DNA of 64,000 bases from Catenovulum adriaticum (GTDB lineage Bacteria; Pseudomonadota; Gammaproteobacteria; Enterobacterales; Alteromonadaceae): NCBI RefSeq assembly GCF_026725475.1, contig NZ_CP109965.1, positions 2,976,001-3,040,000 of the forward strand, given 5' to 3'. A program made the translations under genes and the position numbers. Position 1 is the stretch's first letter. Each line of letters opens with the position of its first letter. The notes beneath the pieces are model-generated. The model made no database searches, was not told the origin of the DNA, and worked only from the letters and a program-made list of their open reading frames with translations. This document shows positions 54,510-63,776 of the stretch, one piece after another.

Positions 54510-57500
54510 TTAAAACGTATCTTTTAATAGGCTTAGCATTTCATCAACTGATAATTTGCTGGCTTGTTCATTACCAGATAACAGCTTTTCAGCTAAATCT
54601 CTTTTATGTTTATGCAGATCGACTATTTTTTCTTCAATCGTATTTTTGGCAATCAGTCGATAAATAGTCACGGGTTTATCTTGCCCCATACGATGTGCTC
54701 TGTCTGACGCTTGCTCTTCCACTGCTGGGTTCCACCAAGGATCCATATGAATCACATAATCAGCGGCCGTTAAATTTAAGCCAAATCCACCTGCTTTTAA
54801 GCTAATTAAAAATACCTCACCTTCTCCTAACTGAAAGGCATTGACTCGCTTTTGGCGCTCTTTTTGAGGGGTGCTTCCGTCTAAATATTGATATTGAATA
54901 CCCTTATATTCTAAGTGTTTTTGAATCAGCTTTAAGTGCCCCACAAACTGGCTAAAAATAAGTGCTTTATGCTTATTTTTTTGAAGCTCGGTTAATAATT
55001 CATCCAAGGCGTTTAATTTGGCACTGGGTAAATCTGTCTCTGCAAAAATGAGCGCAGGATGGCAACAGGCCTGACGCAATTTAACCAGCTCTGCCAGCAT
55101 TTTAATTCTTTGCTCACCTGTATTGCTGGCATTGTTATCATTGCTAATATTATCTATCGCCGTTTGTCTAAGCGCCTCGTAAAAAGCTTGTTCTTTATCG
55201 CTCAGCTCTACTTGAATATTAATTTCAGTCCGTGGAGGCAATTCGGTCAACACTTGGTTTTTCATCCGTCTTAAAATAAAAGGTTGGATCAAATGTTTAA
55301 GCGCTTTACTGGCTTTATGTGCCGCTAATTTATCTTCTTTAACATTGGCGATGGGCAGTGCAAAACGACGACCAAAGGTTTTTAAATTGCCCAATAAACC
55401 CGGATTAACAAACCGGAACAAACTCCATAATTCAGTTAAATCATTTTCAATCGGCGTACCTGTGGTAATCAGCTTAAAATCAGCTTTTAAATTGTAAGCC
55501 GCTTTGGTTCTTTTACTCAGTGGGTTTTTAAGCGCCTGCGCCTCATCGGCCACAATGGTATGCCAGCGAACATGTTTTAATAAGTCAATTTCTCGTTGTA
55601 ACAACCCATAACTCATAATCACACAATCTAATGGCTTTAAATCGCTAAGCAGTGCTTGTCTTTGCTTTGTATTACTGGCATCAGCAAACAATTTAATCTT
55701 CAGGCTAGGGGCAAATTTGGCGGCTTCCTGTTGCCAGTTAAAACAAACCGAGGTAGGTGCAATCACTAAACTGGGTCCGTTGTTAGCACGCCTTAATAAC
55801 ATAGCTAAGGCCTGCAATGTTTTGCCTAACCCCATGTCATCGGCCAAACAGGCACCCGCGCCCCAATGTGCCAGCCTTGACATCCATTCAAAACCTTCAC
55901 GTTGATATGCTCTTAATTCGGCTTTTAATGTAGCGGGTACTAAAGGCATGATCTGGTTAGATTCATGCATTTTTTTAGTTTGTTCATCCCAGGCATGAAT
56001 GGTTTTTAAACGCATGCCTTGGGTTGCGTCTGCTATTTGAAAGCTGGCCAGCGGATGAAATTTTCCTTCGTCTGTGATTTGATTAAAGTAAGTCAGTTTG
56101 GCTTGTAGCTCTTGCGATAAGGTTAAAATTTGTTCACTATCTAAACGAATATATTTACCATTGCTTTGGCCAATTAATTCAAGCAGCTTTTTTAAATCAA
56201 TTACTTGTTGCTCATCTACTTTTAATTCACCTGAAATATCAAACCATTCATTTTTTTTATTCACCGCTAACTGTAATTGTTCACTGGTCAGTGTATTAGA
56301 GAGCTTTAATTTTTTACCTTTAGGCCAGCGTAATGTTAACGGCAGTAAGCGGGTAGCATTTTCATTATCCTGTGACGCTGCATTTTGTTTAACGACTTGC
56401 TCGAGCTGTTGTAGTGTATCTAACGCCGTTAAGCTATCTTCCACGTTTAAGATATTGCCCGGCATCGCTAAAAACTCAGGGCAAACTTGATCCAGTTGAT
56501 CTAATAATTTTTGCTCTTTAATTAAATCTCTTTGAGTCGCAATGCGTTTGCCATCAATTTCAGTGGTTAAATTAACATTGCCTATGGCGGGTTTAAAAAC
56601 CGGCCCTTTTTCACCAAATGGCATCACCACACAAGTAAAAGTTAACCCATCCATAAAAGGTTGAATGTCGATCACCAAATGAGGATCGCAGGCCACTTTT
56701 GCCAGCCCAGTATCAAGTTCGTTTAAATCAGACTGGATATTTAATAAAGGCGCAATGGCAGAAATACTTTTAAGTGCTTTCTCTTTGGCATGAATTGGAA
56801 TTAACAAACCTGTTTCGCCAATAATATCCACTACTTTTAAGTGTGATGGGTTAAACAAAGTAAATGCATAATGACCTGGACTCAGCTCAAAAATTGAATA
56901 AGGGCTTTCTTGCCCGTGCGTGCGTTCAGGTAAATCTGCAATGCTTAAACAAAGCTGCTCACCTTGCTGATTAATTAATAATTCAGGCTCTTTTTGGGTC
57001 AGTTCAATTGGATTGTCTGGATCGTCACCCACAAATAAATTAGCCGCATTCGCTGCCGCCAGCAAAGCACTGGCGCCTTCCAACACATAATGAGCCGTAT
57101 TTTGGTATCCCCAGCTCTGCTGCAAGCTAATCGCCTGACAAATTTGCAGATCTTGCTCGGTTAAAAAATGAAAAGTACTGACTTCATGGTACAAACGTTT
57201 AAGGGAAATAACGCGGCCTTTTGTCCAGCCAGTGGCCGATTTTTTTTGCTCTTTTGCGCTTAGTTTGGCGTGATAACGGTCAAACTCTAACTCCCAAACT
57301 AATCTGGATTCTGAGCTGGGTGTCTGTTCAGACTCGGCTTCTGTTGGCTGTTTTAATGCGATCAGCTTATCTAGCGCCAGTTCCCAATCTGCTTTTTGAT
57401 TAATCTGCTCAGGAAAGTTGATTAGCTTGCTTAATCTGTCTAATTTTTTTATTTGAGGCCAATTTAATACCTGCTCGCTTAGCGTCACAAATAACGTCAA

Positions 57501-58751
57501 GCCCATTAAATTAAAGCCCGTTTTGCTCTGCTCTAATTTTGCCGTGTCTTCAGCATCTAATCGGCCTTGGCACCAAATTTTACTTAAACCAAAGTTTAAT
57601 TGAATTAAATGATACGAGAATAAATCATAGTGATTTAAATGCGAAAACCGGTCGGGCGAAAATAAATATTCTGTGCCTGATGCTAAACATTTTATGGTCC
57701 AGGTTAAAGCTTCGCTGATACTTAAATATTCTGGATCTGAATTTTTATCGGTACGCTCAAAATTAATTTGTTCGAGCGCAACCTCATAATAAGCATTGTC
57801 TGTTTGATTGGCTTGCATTAATAAACAGAGTTTATAAAAAATACCGTTTACACCATTTAAATATTGCTTTTTTCGGCGAACAAATTTGTTTTTGGCTTTA
57901 ATTGCATCATTAAAGTAGCCGGTTGCTTGCTCAAAATGTCCGGTTAAAAACAAAAAGCTGGCAATTAGCTGTAAACCATAACAGCTGGTATCTTGATGCG
58001 GGATCAAAGCTTGAAAATCAGCAAAACGAGCGCTCAATAAATACTGTTCGGCCAATAAATATTTTAATAATACGTTGGATGAGTTAACTTGATAAACTTG
58101 CGCTAGCAATTCAAGTGGATACTGGATATTGCCGCCTTTCATTTGCCGTACTCTAAACCAAGTGGCAAAACTTTGATATTGAATACTGTTTGGCAAAGCT
58201 AAAAATGTTTCAAGTTTAAATGGCGAAAAAAACAGCTCAATTAAAATCTGATTTTTATGAATATCAATAATTTGTGGATTTTTATTAAAGGCGAGTAAGT
58301 GTTCAAATTGATCCCATTTTTTTAAGAAATAAAAATCTCTTAATAACCTTTGCTCATTTTTAGAGTTGCCTTGCCAATGATATGAAGAGGTAACGGGCAT
58401 CACCTGCTCAGCTAACCGAATCAATTTATCAAACTCACCGTTATCAGCACAGTCTTGACTGATTTGGTTAGCGACTAGCCGGTTAATTTTAATGCCATCC
58501 GTATTTTGGCTGATTAAGTCTGCTTGAGTAAGTTGTTTAATAGTCGCCGCAGATAAAAAGTTTTCTACATCAGCAAAGTCAGCTAGGCCATTAGCGTCAA
58601 TTAATCCAAGTAAATAAACCAGTTTAGGCTGGCTGATCGGGTTATATACTAAAGCCAAAACCTTAAGTAAATTTTTTTTAGCCGGCTCACACTGTAAATA
58701 AACCTGATACAAGCGCTTTGATTGTGCAGGGGTTTGAGGTGAAATTTGCAT
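54510..58751 (-). CDS. Very large SNF2-family helicase/ATPase
   Basis: A 1413-residue protein. ATG at 58751 (MQISPQTPAQSKRLYQVYLQ) is preferred over a GTG at 58805. The first 900 or so residues are helical and unfamiliar, with TPR-like parts (residues about 240-330, LASGTEYLF region) and a stretch similar to bacterial SNF2-associated domains. The ATPase begins near 940: ADDMGLGKTLQALA (about 970), DEAQALKNPLSKRTKA, then LISLKAGGFGLNLTAADYV and QASDRAHRMGQDKPV in the second lobe. SNF2 proteins translocate on duplex DNA; bacterial ones include RapA, which this does not resemble outside the motor. Function unknown. Confidence 0.8.
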   Translation of the reverse strand: MQISPQTPAQSKRLYQVYLQCEPAKKNLLKVLALVYNPISQPKLVYLLGLIDANGLADFADVENFLSAATIKQLTQADLISQNTDGIKINRLVANQISQDCADNGEFDKLIRLAEQVMPVTSSYHWQGNSKNEQRLLRDFYFLKKWDQFEHLLAFNKNPQIIDIHKNQILIELFFSPFKLETFLALPNSIQYQSFATWFRVRQMKGGNIQYPLELLAQVYQVNSSNVLLKYLLAEQYLLSARFADFQALIPHQDTSCYGLQLIASFLFLTGHFEQATGYFNDAIKAKNKFVRRKKQYLNGVNGIFYKLCLLMQANQTDNAYYEVALEQINFERTDKNSDPEYLSISEALTWTIKCLASGTEYLFSPDRFSHLNHYDLFSYHLIQLNFGLSKIWCQGRLDAEDTAKLEQSKTGFNLMGLTLFVTLSEQVLNWPQIKKLDRLSKLINFPEQINQKADWELALDKLIALKQPTEAESEQTPSSESRLVWELEFDRYHAKLSAKEQKKSATGWTKGRVISLKRLYHEVSTFHFLTEQDLQICQAISLQQSWGYQNTAHYVLEGASALLAAANAANLFVGDDPDNPIELTQKEPELLINQQGEQLCLSIADLPERTHGQESPYSIFELSPGHYAFTLFNPSHLKVVDIIGETGLLIPIHAKEKALKSISAIAPLLNIQSDLNELDTGLAKVACDPHLVIDIQPFMDGLTFTCVVMPFGEKGPVFKPAIGNVNLTTEIDGKRIATQRDLIKEQKLLDQLDQVCPEFLAMPGNILNVEDSLTALDTLQQLEQVVKQNAASQDNENATRLLPLTLRWPKGKKLKLSNTLTSEQLQLAVNKKNEWFDISGELKVDEQQVIDLKKLLELIGQSNGKYIRLDSEQILTLSQELQAKLTYFNQITDEGKFHPLASFQIADATQGMRLKTIHAWDEQTKKMHESNQIMPLVPATLKAELRAYQREGFEWMSRLAHWGAGACLADDMGLGKTLQALAMLLRRANNGPSLVIAPTSVCFNWQQEAAKFAPSLKIKLFADASNTKQRQALLSDLKPLDCVIMSYGLLQREIDLLKHVRWHTIVADEAQALKNPLSKRTKAAYNLKADFKLITTGTPIENDLTELWSLFRFVNPGLLGNLKTFGRRFALPIANVKEDKLAAHKASKALKHLIQPFILRRMKNQVLTELPPRTEINIQVELSDKEQAFYEALRQTAIDNISNDNNASNTGEQRIKMLAELVKLRQACCHPALIFAETDLPSAKLNALDELLTELQKNKHKALIFSQFVGHLKLIQKHLEYKGIQYQYLDGSTPQKERQKRVNAFQLGEGEVFLISLKAGGFGLNLTAADYVIHMDPWWNPAVEEQASDRAHRMGQDKPVTIYRLIAKNTIEEKIVDLHKHKRDLAEKLLSGNEQASKLSVDEMLSLLKDTF

Positions 58752-58922
58752 AAAGGCTTTACATTGGCTGGAAAAAAACAGTGATGCAAAGTAGCAAATT
58801 ATCACCCGACAGACAAACTCATCTGTTAAAAATTATATTCCAAATGGCTTAGCGATAAAGAAGTACGATATGCGCCAAACAAATGTTTTAAGCCGCATAC
58901 CGTGTTTTAAACAATGGTTAAA

Positions 58923-60554
58923 TTAATCACCATTACCATTAGTGCCAGGGTCTTCGCCGCCGATGCCAACTTCCTCTTCATGAAGTAGCGTAATTTTATA
59001 GCCAACCGCAAAGTCGCTTGGTATTGAGCTTGGCTGGTCAATAACTAGGCCTTGTTCATTACGCTGCCACTTTACTGTTTGATTGCTACCAAGCATTTCA
59101 ATTTTTTTAATTTTGCCAGGTAATACTGTCAAATTACTACTCAGCGACTGAATCACAATATCGCCTTGTGGTTTATCCATCACAAATGCATAAACTGTAT
59201 CGTCCCCTTTTTTAGTAAATCGAATATCTTTGTCATTGTATTCAATTTTTTGTTTTTCTATTTTATGTCCCCCATGGCGAATACGCGTTGGACCTTCACC
59301 AAATGTTGTCCATGGGCGTGTACCATAAATGCCTTCACCATTAATGTTTAACCAATCACCTAGCTTGCCTAACATGTCGTGCATTTCTTGTGGAATAGAC
59401 CCATCAGGATTAGGCGGCACGTTTAACAACATCAAACCGTTTTTTGAGACAATATCAATTAAGATATCGACAATTTCGTTTGGCTCGACAAATTTGGCGT
59501 TTTCATAATAAAACCATGCGCCGGGTGACGTATCTGTCATCCAAAATTCATCTTTTTGCTTATTAGGACGACCACGCTCGTAATCTAAAATACCAGTAGA
59601 ACTGGGGAATGAAGTATTTTTGTAGTTAATGACGACTTCTTTATCCCACTCTTTAGCTTTGTTGTAGTAATAAGCTACAAATTTTTTGCGGTACTCTTCA
59701 TCCAAAAATTCAACCCACCAATCAAACCAGATAACATCTGGCTGATAGTTGTCTATCACTTCTTTTAACTTAGCAAACCAACGGTCATGGAATTTTTTAT
59801 TAGGTTTAAAATCTGTTAAATCGTGCTGGTCAGTATATAAATCAGCCGTTTCTGCAGTTGCGTCAAAGTTGTATGCGTTAGCGAAATAAACCCAAGTAAA
59901 GGCATGATGAAATGAGGTGATCACTTTTAAATCACGCTCTCTAAGCGCTTTGCTTAGCTCGCCCACAATATCTTTACCTGTTGTCGCTTTTGAGTTCCAA
60001 CGCGTTACTTCACTATCCCACATTGCGTAGTTATCGTGATGAATGGCGACTGGACCAGCAAATTTAGCACCCGATTTCTTGAATAAATCTGCCCATTCCT
60101 TTGCATCAAACTTATCAGGATTGAAGCTTTTAATAATATCTTTAAAACCGAACTCTGATGGATGACCGTGCGTTTTCACATGGTGTTGGTAGGCGTATGA
60201 TGGGCGCGATTCTTTGCTTTCACCAAATAACCTAACCTCACCCGTTTTCCAATCGTATACTTTGTCCATATACATATCTAAACCATACCAGCCCGCAGCT
60301 TGTTTCATGCCGATATTAGCAGTAGAAGTTGGTCCCCAGTGTGTATAAATACCAAGTTTAGCATCTTGAAACCAATCCGGTTTATGGTTTACTTTGGATA
60401 AAGATTCCCAGCTTTCATCATAAAGCTCTGTGGTTTTTTTACTACTTTTGCTAGTGCTTTGCGGTGTTTCTGTCGCATTACACCCCATAGCGCTCGCTGC
60501 AAATATAACAGCAGCTAAATATTTAACTTTATGTTTAAAAATTTTGTTATTCAT
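58923..60554 (-). CDS. Alpha-L-fucosidase, GH29, lipoprotein
   Basis: A 543-residue lipoprotein glycosidase; ATG at 60554 follows TAAGG by nine bases and gives lipobox SAMGC (about Cys24). GH29 motifs: WFQDAKLGIYTHWGP at the substrate pocket, FNPDKFDAKEWADLFKKSGA, ITSFHHAFTWVYF and PDVIWFDWWVEF, whose Asp is the expected nucleophile; GLMLLNVPPNPDGSI closes the barrel. It releases L-fucose from fucosylated glycans or fucoidan oligomers. The C-terminus ends in an acidic Gly-rich tail (GIGGEDPGTNGNGD), like a truncated linker. It is the last gene of the fucose block, 14 bases after the symporter. Confidence 0.9.
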   Translation of the reverse strand: MNNKIFKHKVKYLAAVIFAASAMGCNATETPQSTSKSSKKTTELYDESWESLSKVNHKPDWFQDAKLGIYTHWGPTSTANIGMKQAAGWYGLDMYMDKVYDWKTGEVRLFGESKESRPSYAYQHHVKTHGHPSEFGFKDIIKSFNPDKFDAKEWADLFKKSGAKFAGPVAIHHDNYAMWDSEVTRWNSKATTGKDIVGELSKALRERDLKVITSFHHAFTWVYFANAYNFDATAETADLYTDQHDLTDFKPNKKFHDRWFAKLKEVIDNYQPDVIWFDWWVEFLDEEYRKKFVAYYYNKAKEWDKEVVINYKNTSFPSSTGILDYERGRPNKQKDEFWMTDTSPGAWFYYENAKFVEPNEIVDILIDIVSKNGLMLLNVPPNPDGSIPQEMHDMLGKLGDWLNINGEGIYGTRPWTTFGEGPTRIRHGGHKIEKQKIEYNDKDIRFTKKGDDTVYAFVMDKPQGDIVIQSLSSNLTVLPGKIKKIEMLGSNQTVKWQRNEQGLVIDQPSSIPSDFAVGYKITLLHEEEVGIGGEDPGTNGNGD

Positions 60555-60568
60555 ATTTTTATACCTTA

Positions 60569-62206
60569 TTAGATAAACAATGCGTAGCACAATGCCATAA
60601 CCGCGATAAGTAACAAACTCATAATACGCGCATCTGTAATACCTGAAATTGGTTTTTCAGTTAATACCAACAGCGGGCTCTTCCAGCAAAATTTTTCAAC
60701 AACCGCTTGCTCTGGTTTAGGTGTCAAATAACTAACAACAATCAAAATAATGCTACTAATGACAAACAACCACCAAGCCTGCAACATAAATGGAATGCCG
60801 AGTTGATCAGTAAAGAAACGAACTGGATTGCCAGCCTCATCGTTACCTAAAAACAAGCCAGATACGGCCGGAAAGTCTAAGCAGAAAACAATTGCGCCAC
60901 ATAAAAAGCCACCGATTAGGGTATAAAGGGCGGCCTTTTCTGTACCTCGAGGCCAGAAGATACCCCAAATAAATACCGCACTAATAGGTGGTGCAAGCAC
61001 AGCGATCATTTGGTTAATACCCTCAAAAATACCACCAAACTTTTCACCTTGAGTAGACCAAGCAATTGCTAATAAAAGTACAACAGCAACTGTTACGCGG
61101 CCGTAGTAAACAAGCTTGTGATCTTCAACATCTGGTTTAACACGTTTAACAATATCAATACTTACTAATGTCGCCGTTGAGTTTAAAGCCCCAGCAACTG
61201 TACTCATCAATGCTGCTAATAGGCCCGCGATCACAACACCTTGTAAACCAACAGGCAATAATTCTTTGATCATTACGATTAACGTAGCGTCTTTGTTATC
61301 TGCAATTTGCTCTTGGAATAAAACGTAAGCAATAACGCCAGGTAATACCATAAATAGCACTGGCATAATTTTTAAGAAACCTGCAAAGATAGGACCTAAT
61401 TGTGCATCACGCTCAGTTTTAGCACCTAATACACGTTGTACAATAGTTTGATCACTACACCAGTACCAAATACCTAAAATTGGGTAACCTAATAACATTG
61501 CGTACCAGCTGTAATCACCCTCAGTCCTGATCATACTTAGTTGATCTGGTTTTGCTGATGCTTTTAATTGGTCTAATGAAGTGATTCCCATATCGCTTAG
61601 CGCAACCAATGCAAAGTAAGTAACAGCAATTGCGCCTATTAATAAGATAACGGTTTGAATAGCTTCTGTTACAACAACCGCTCGTAAGCCACCTAGGGCG
61701 GTATAAATTAATGTTAATGCTGAGATGACCAGAATTGAATAAATAATATCTAAATCAACAAAACTTTGAAAAACAACCGCACCGGCATAAAGCGTTACAC
61801 CGATATGAATAAATAGTGCGCCGATAACCGCCATGACGGCTAGCACTGTACGTGATGTTGGGCCGTACCGACCTTCGATATATTCAGGTAAAGTTGAAAT
61901 TTTTGAACGGAAATAAAACGGTGCAAATACTAAACCCAACAGTATAAGTAAAAACGGCGCTAACCATTCAAAGTTACCAACAACCATACCTTGGTCATAA
62001 CCAGATGCGGCTAAACCAATTAAATGTACGGTTGAAATGTTGGTTGCGAATAAGGCTAAACCAATAGTTGGCCAGCGTAATGAGCGACTTGCCAAAAAGT
62101 AGTTTGACGATGAGCTAGCCGAGTTACGACCAACATAGACACCAAACGCAGTAATACCTAATAAATAAGATATTATTATCGTTAGATCTATCCAATGAAT
62201 ATGCAT
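60569..62206 (-). CDS. SSS-family sodium/solute symporter, probable L-fucose or sugar transporter
   Basis: A 545-residue membrane protein with about 13-14 helices. ATG at 62206 is preceded by GGGGA eight bases upstream. SSS motifs: ASRSLRWPTIGLALFATNIST (sodium site region), GLRAVVVTEAIQTVILLIGA, IWYWCSDQTIVQRVLGAK, LMSTVAGALNSTATLVS. It resembles SglT-type sugar symporters and probably imports L-fucose or a related sugar with Na+. It lies between SDR genes and the fucosidase, so L-fucose is the natural guess. Confidence 0.85.
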   Translation of the reverse strand: MHIHWIDLTIIISYLLGITAFGVYVGRNSASSSSNYFLASRSLRWPTIGLALFATNISTVHLIGLAASGYDQGMVVGNFEWLAPFLLILLGLVFAPFYFRSKISTLPEYIEGRYGPTSRTVLAVMAVIGALFIHIGVTLYAGAVVFQSFVDLDIIYSILVISALTLIYTALGGLRAVVVTEAIQTVILLIGAIAVTYFALVALSDMGITSLDQLKASAKPDQLSMIRTEGDYSWYAMLLGYPILGIWYWCSDQTIVQRVLGAKTERDAQLGPIFAGFLKIMPVLFMVLPGVIAYVLFQEQIADNKDATLIVMIKELLPVGLQGVVIAGLLAALMSTVAGALNSTATLVSIDIVKRVKPDVEDHKLVYYGRVTVAVVLLLAIAWSTQGEKFGGIFEGINQMIAVLAPPISAVFIWGIFWPRGTEKAALYTLIGGFLCGAIVFCLDFPAVSGLFLGNDEAGNPVRFFTDQLGIPFMLQAWWLFVISSIILIVVSYLTPKPEQAVVEKFCWKSPLLVLTEKPISGITDARIMSLLLIAVMALCYALFI

Positions 62207-62222
62207 TGATGTACTTCCCCAA

Positions 62223-62993
62223 TTAAAAACCGATGGCCGCACCGCCATCTACGGTAAAACATTGGCCAGTGATAAATTTTGCGTTACTTGATGCTAAAAA
62301 CACGGCCATATTAGCGATATCTGTTGGTTCGCCCATTTTGTTCATTGGGGTACGCGACAACACTTTGTCTTTGCGTTGAGTATCATTGGCAAATGCTTGA
62401 TCTGTCATTGGGGTGTGAATCCAACCGGGAGCAATTGCGTTTACCCTAATTCCAAGTGACGACCATTCAGCAGCCAAACCACGGGTTAATCCTAACACTG
62501 CGGTTTTGGCTGTGGTGTAAGCGATGATATTGGGCACTCCCATAAAAGAAGCCATAGAAGCCATAAATAAAATACAGCCTTGTCCATTCGCTATCATGTT
62601 TGGGGCAACCAATTGCGACAAAGCAAACCCTGCTTTAACGTGAGTATTGAGTACATCGTCAAATGAGTCTTGAGTGACATCTAACGCAGGGGCTTTAATA
62701 TTTTGTCCTGCGTTATTCACTAATAGGGTAATATCTGCATCAAACGTTGTGCGGGTATGCGCTACCATTTTATTTCTGTCAGTTGCGTTAGTAATGTCAC
62801 CAGCGTAAAAAGTGGCAGTATTACCCAGCTTAGCAACTGCCTCTTCCAACATATTTTGTCGGCGTCCAGTAATGCACACTTGAGCGCCAGCTTTAACCAA
62901 AGCTTGAGCAATGGCAAAACCAATGCCTGTGCCGCCACCTGTTACCAGCGCAACTTGCTGATGCAAACTATTTTGTTCAACTTGATAATTCAT
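62223..62993 (-). CDS. SDR-family dehydrogenase of the fucose block
   Basis: A 256-residue classical short-chain dehydrogenase. NAD(P) motif VTGGGTGIGFAIA, structural NNAG, catalytic Ser in MASMASF and Tyr-Lys in YTTAK are all present; GGAAIGF is the end. It is close to gluconate 5-dehydrogenase-type enzymes. In the non-phosphorylated L-fucose route, SDRs act as L-fucose dehydrogenase and as 2-keto-3-deoxy-L-fuconate dehydrogenase; which step this does is undecided. It precedes the symporter by 16 bases and follows the other SDR by 18. Confidence 0.8.
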   Translation of the reverse strand: MNYQVEQNSLHQQVALVTGGGTGIGFAIAQALVKAGAQVCITGRRQNMLEEAVAKLGNTATFYAGDITNATDRNKMVAHTRTTFDADITLLVNNAGQNIKAPALDVTQDSFDDVLNTHVKAGFALSQLVAPNMIANGQGCILFMASMASFMGVPNIIAYTTAKTAVLGLTRGLAAEWSSLGIRVNAIAPGWIHTPMTDQAFANDTQRKDKVLSRTPMNKMGEPTDIANMAVFLASSNAKFITGQCFTVDGGAAIGF

Positions 62994-63011
62994 ATTTTTA
63001 CTTCTTAATAG

Positions 63012-63776
63012 TTAAATGCGGCGATAGCCTAATTCAGCGCCACCTGATACATGGTGAATGGTGCCAGTCACAAAGCGCGCATCATCTGAAATTAAATAGA
63101 CCGAAGCAGAGGCAATAACATCCCCTTCTGGGCAATAACCCAATGCATGAATGCCATCTAAATAGGCTTCCATTTGGTTTGGATCTGCTTGTTCACTTAC
63201 CCATTCGCGTAACATGGGCGTCCAAGTTCCCGCAGGACAAACCGCATTAACTCGAATGCCATACGTTGCATAATCAAGCGCCATAGATTTAGTTAAAGAA
63301 TTCATAGCGCCTTTAGTCGCGGTATAAGCTGCGTGGTTTTCTTGACCCAAAATGCCTGCCATACTTGAGGTATTTAAAATGCAGCCTTTAGAGGCCTTTA
63401 AAGCGTCAAAACCATATTTAGTCGTTAAATAAACGCTTTTTATATTCACGTTAAATACGCAATTCCATTCATCCATTGTAGTTGTGTGAATTGGTTTTGT
63501 GGGCGCTCCAACCCCAGCATTATTGTGTATAACATCTAAGCGACCATATTTTTCAATGATCATCGCAATGGTGTTAGCCACATCATTTTCATTAGAAACA
63601 TCGCATTTTATACCTAAATGTTTGCCCGGCAATTTATTGGCCCGTTCTTTGGCCATATCATCCTCTATCCCGCACAGAATGACAGTCGCTCCCTCACTTG
63701 CATATGCTTTAGCACACGCCCAACCAATACCGTCAGAGCCGCCTGTTAAAAATACGACTTTGTTTTTTAACCTCAT
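63012..63776 (-). CDS. SDR-family dehydrogenase, probable L-fucose or KDF dehydrogenase
   Basis: A 254-residue short-chain dehydrogenase starting MRLKNKVVFLTGGSDGIG, with NNAGVGAP, Ser in LNTSSMAG and Tyr-Lys in YTATK. The acidic residue after strand 2 (ILCGIEDD) suggests NAD preference. Together with the next SDR and the mutarotase it fits the oxidative L-fucose pathway. Its ATG overlaps the mutarotase stop by two bases (ATGA), so the two are translationally coupled. Confidence 0.8.
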   Translation of the reverse strand: MRLKNKVVFLTGGSDGIGWACAKAYASEGATVILCGIEDDMAKERANKLPGKHLGIKCDVSNENDVANTIAMIIEKYGRLDVIHNNAGVGAPTKPIHTTTMDEWNCVFNVNIKSVYLTTKYGFDALKASKGCILNTSSMAGILGQENHAAYTATKGAMNSLTKSMALDYATYGIRVNAVCPAGTWTPMLREWVSEQADPNQMEAYLDGIHALGYCPEGDVIASASVYLISDDARFVTGTIHHVSGGAELGYRRI

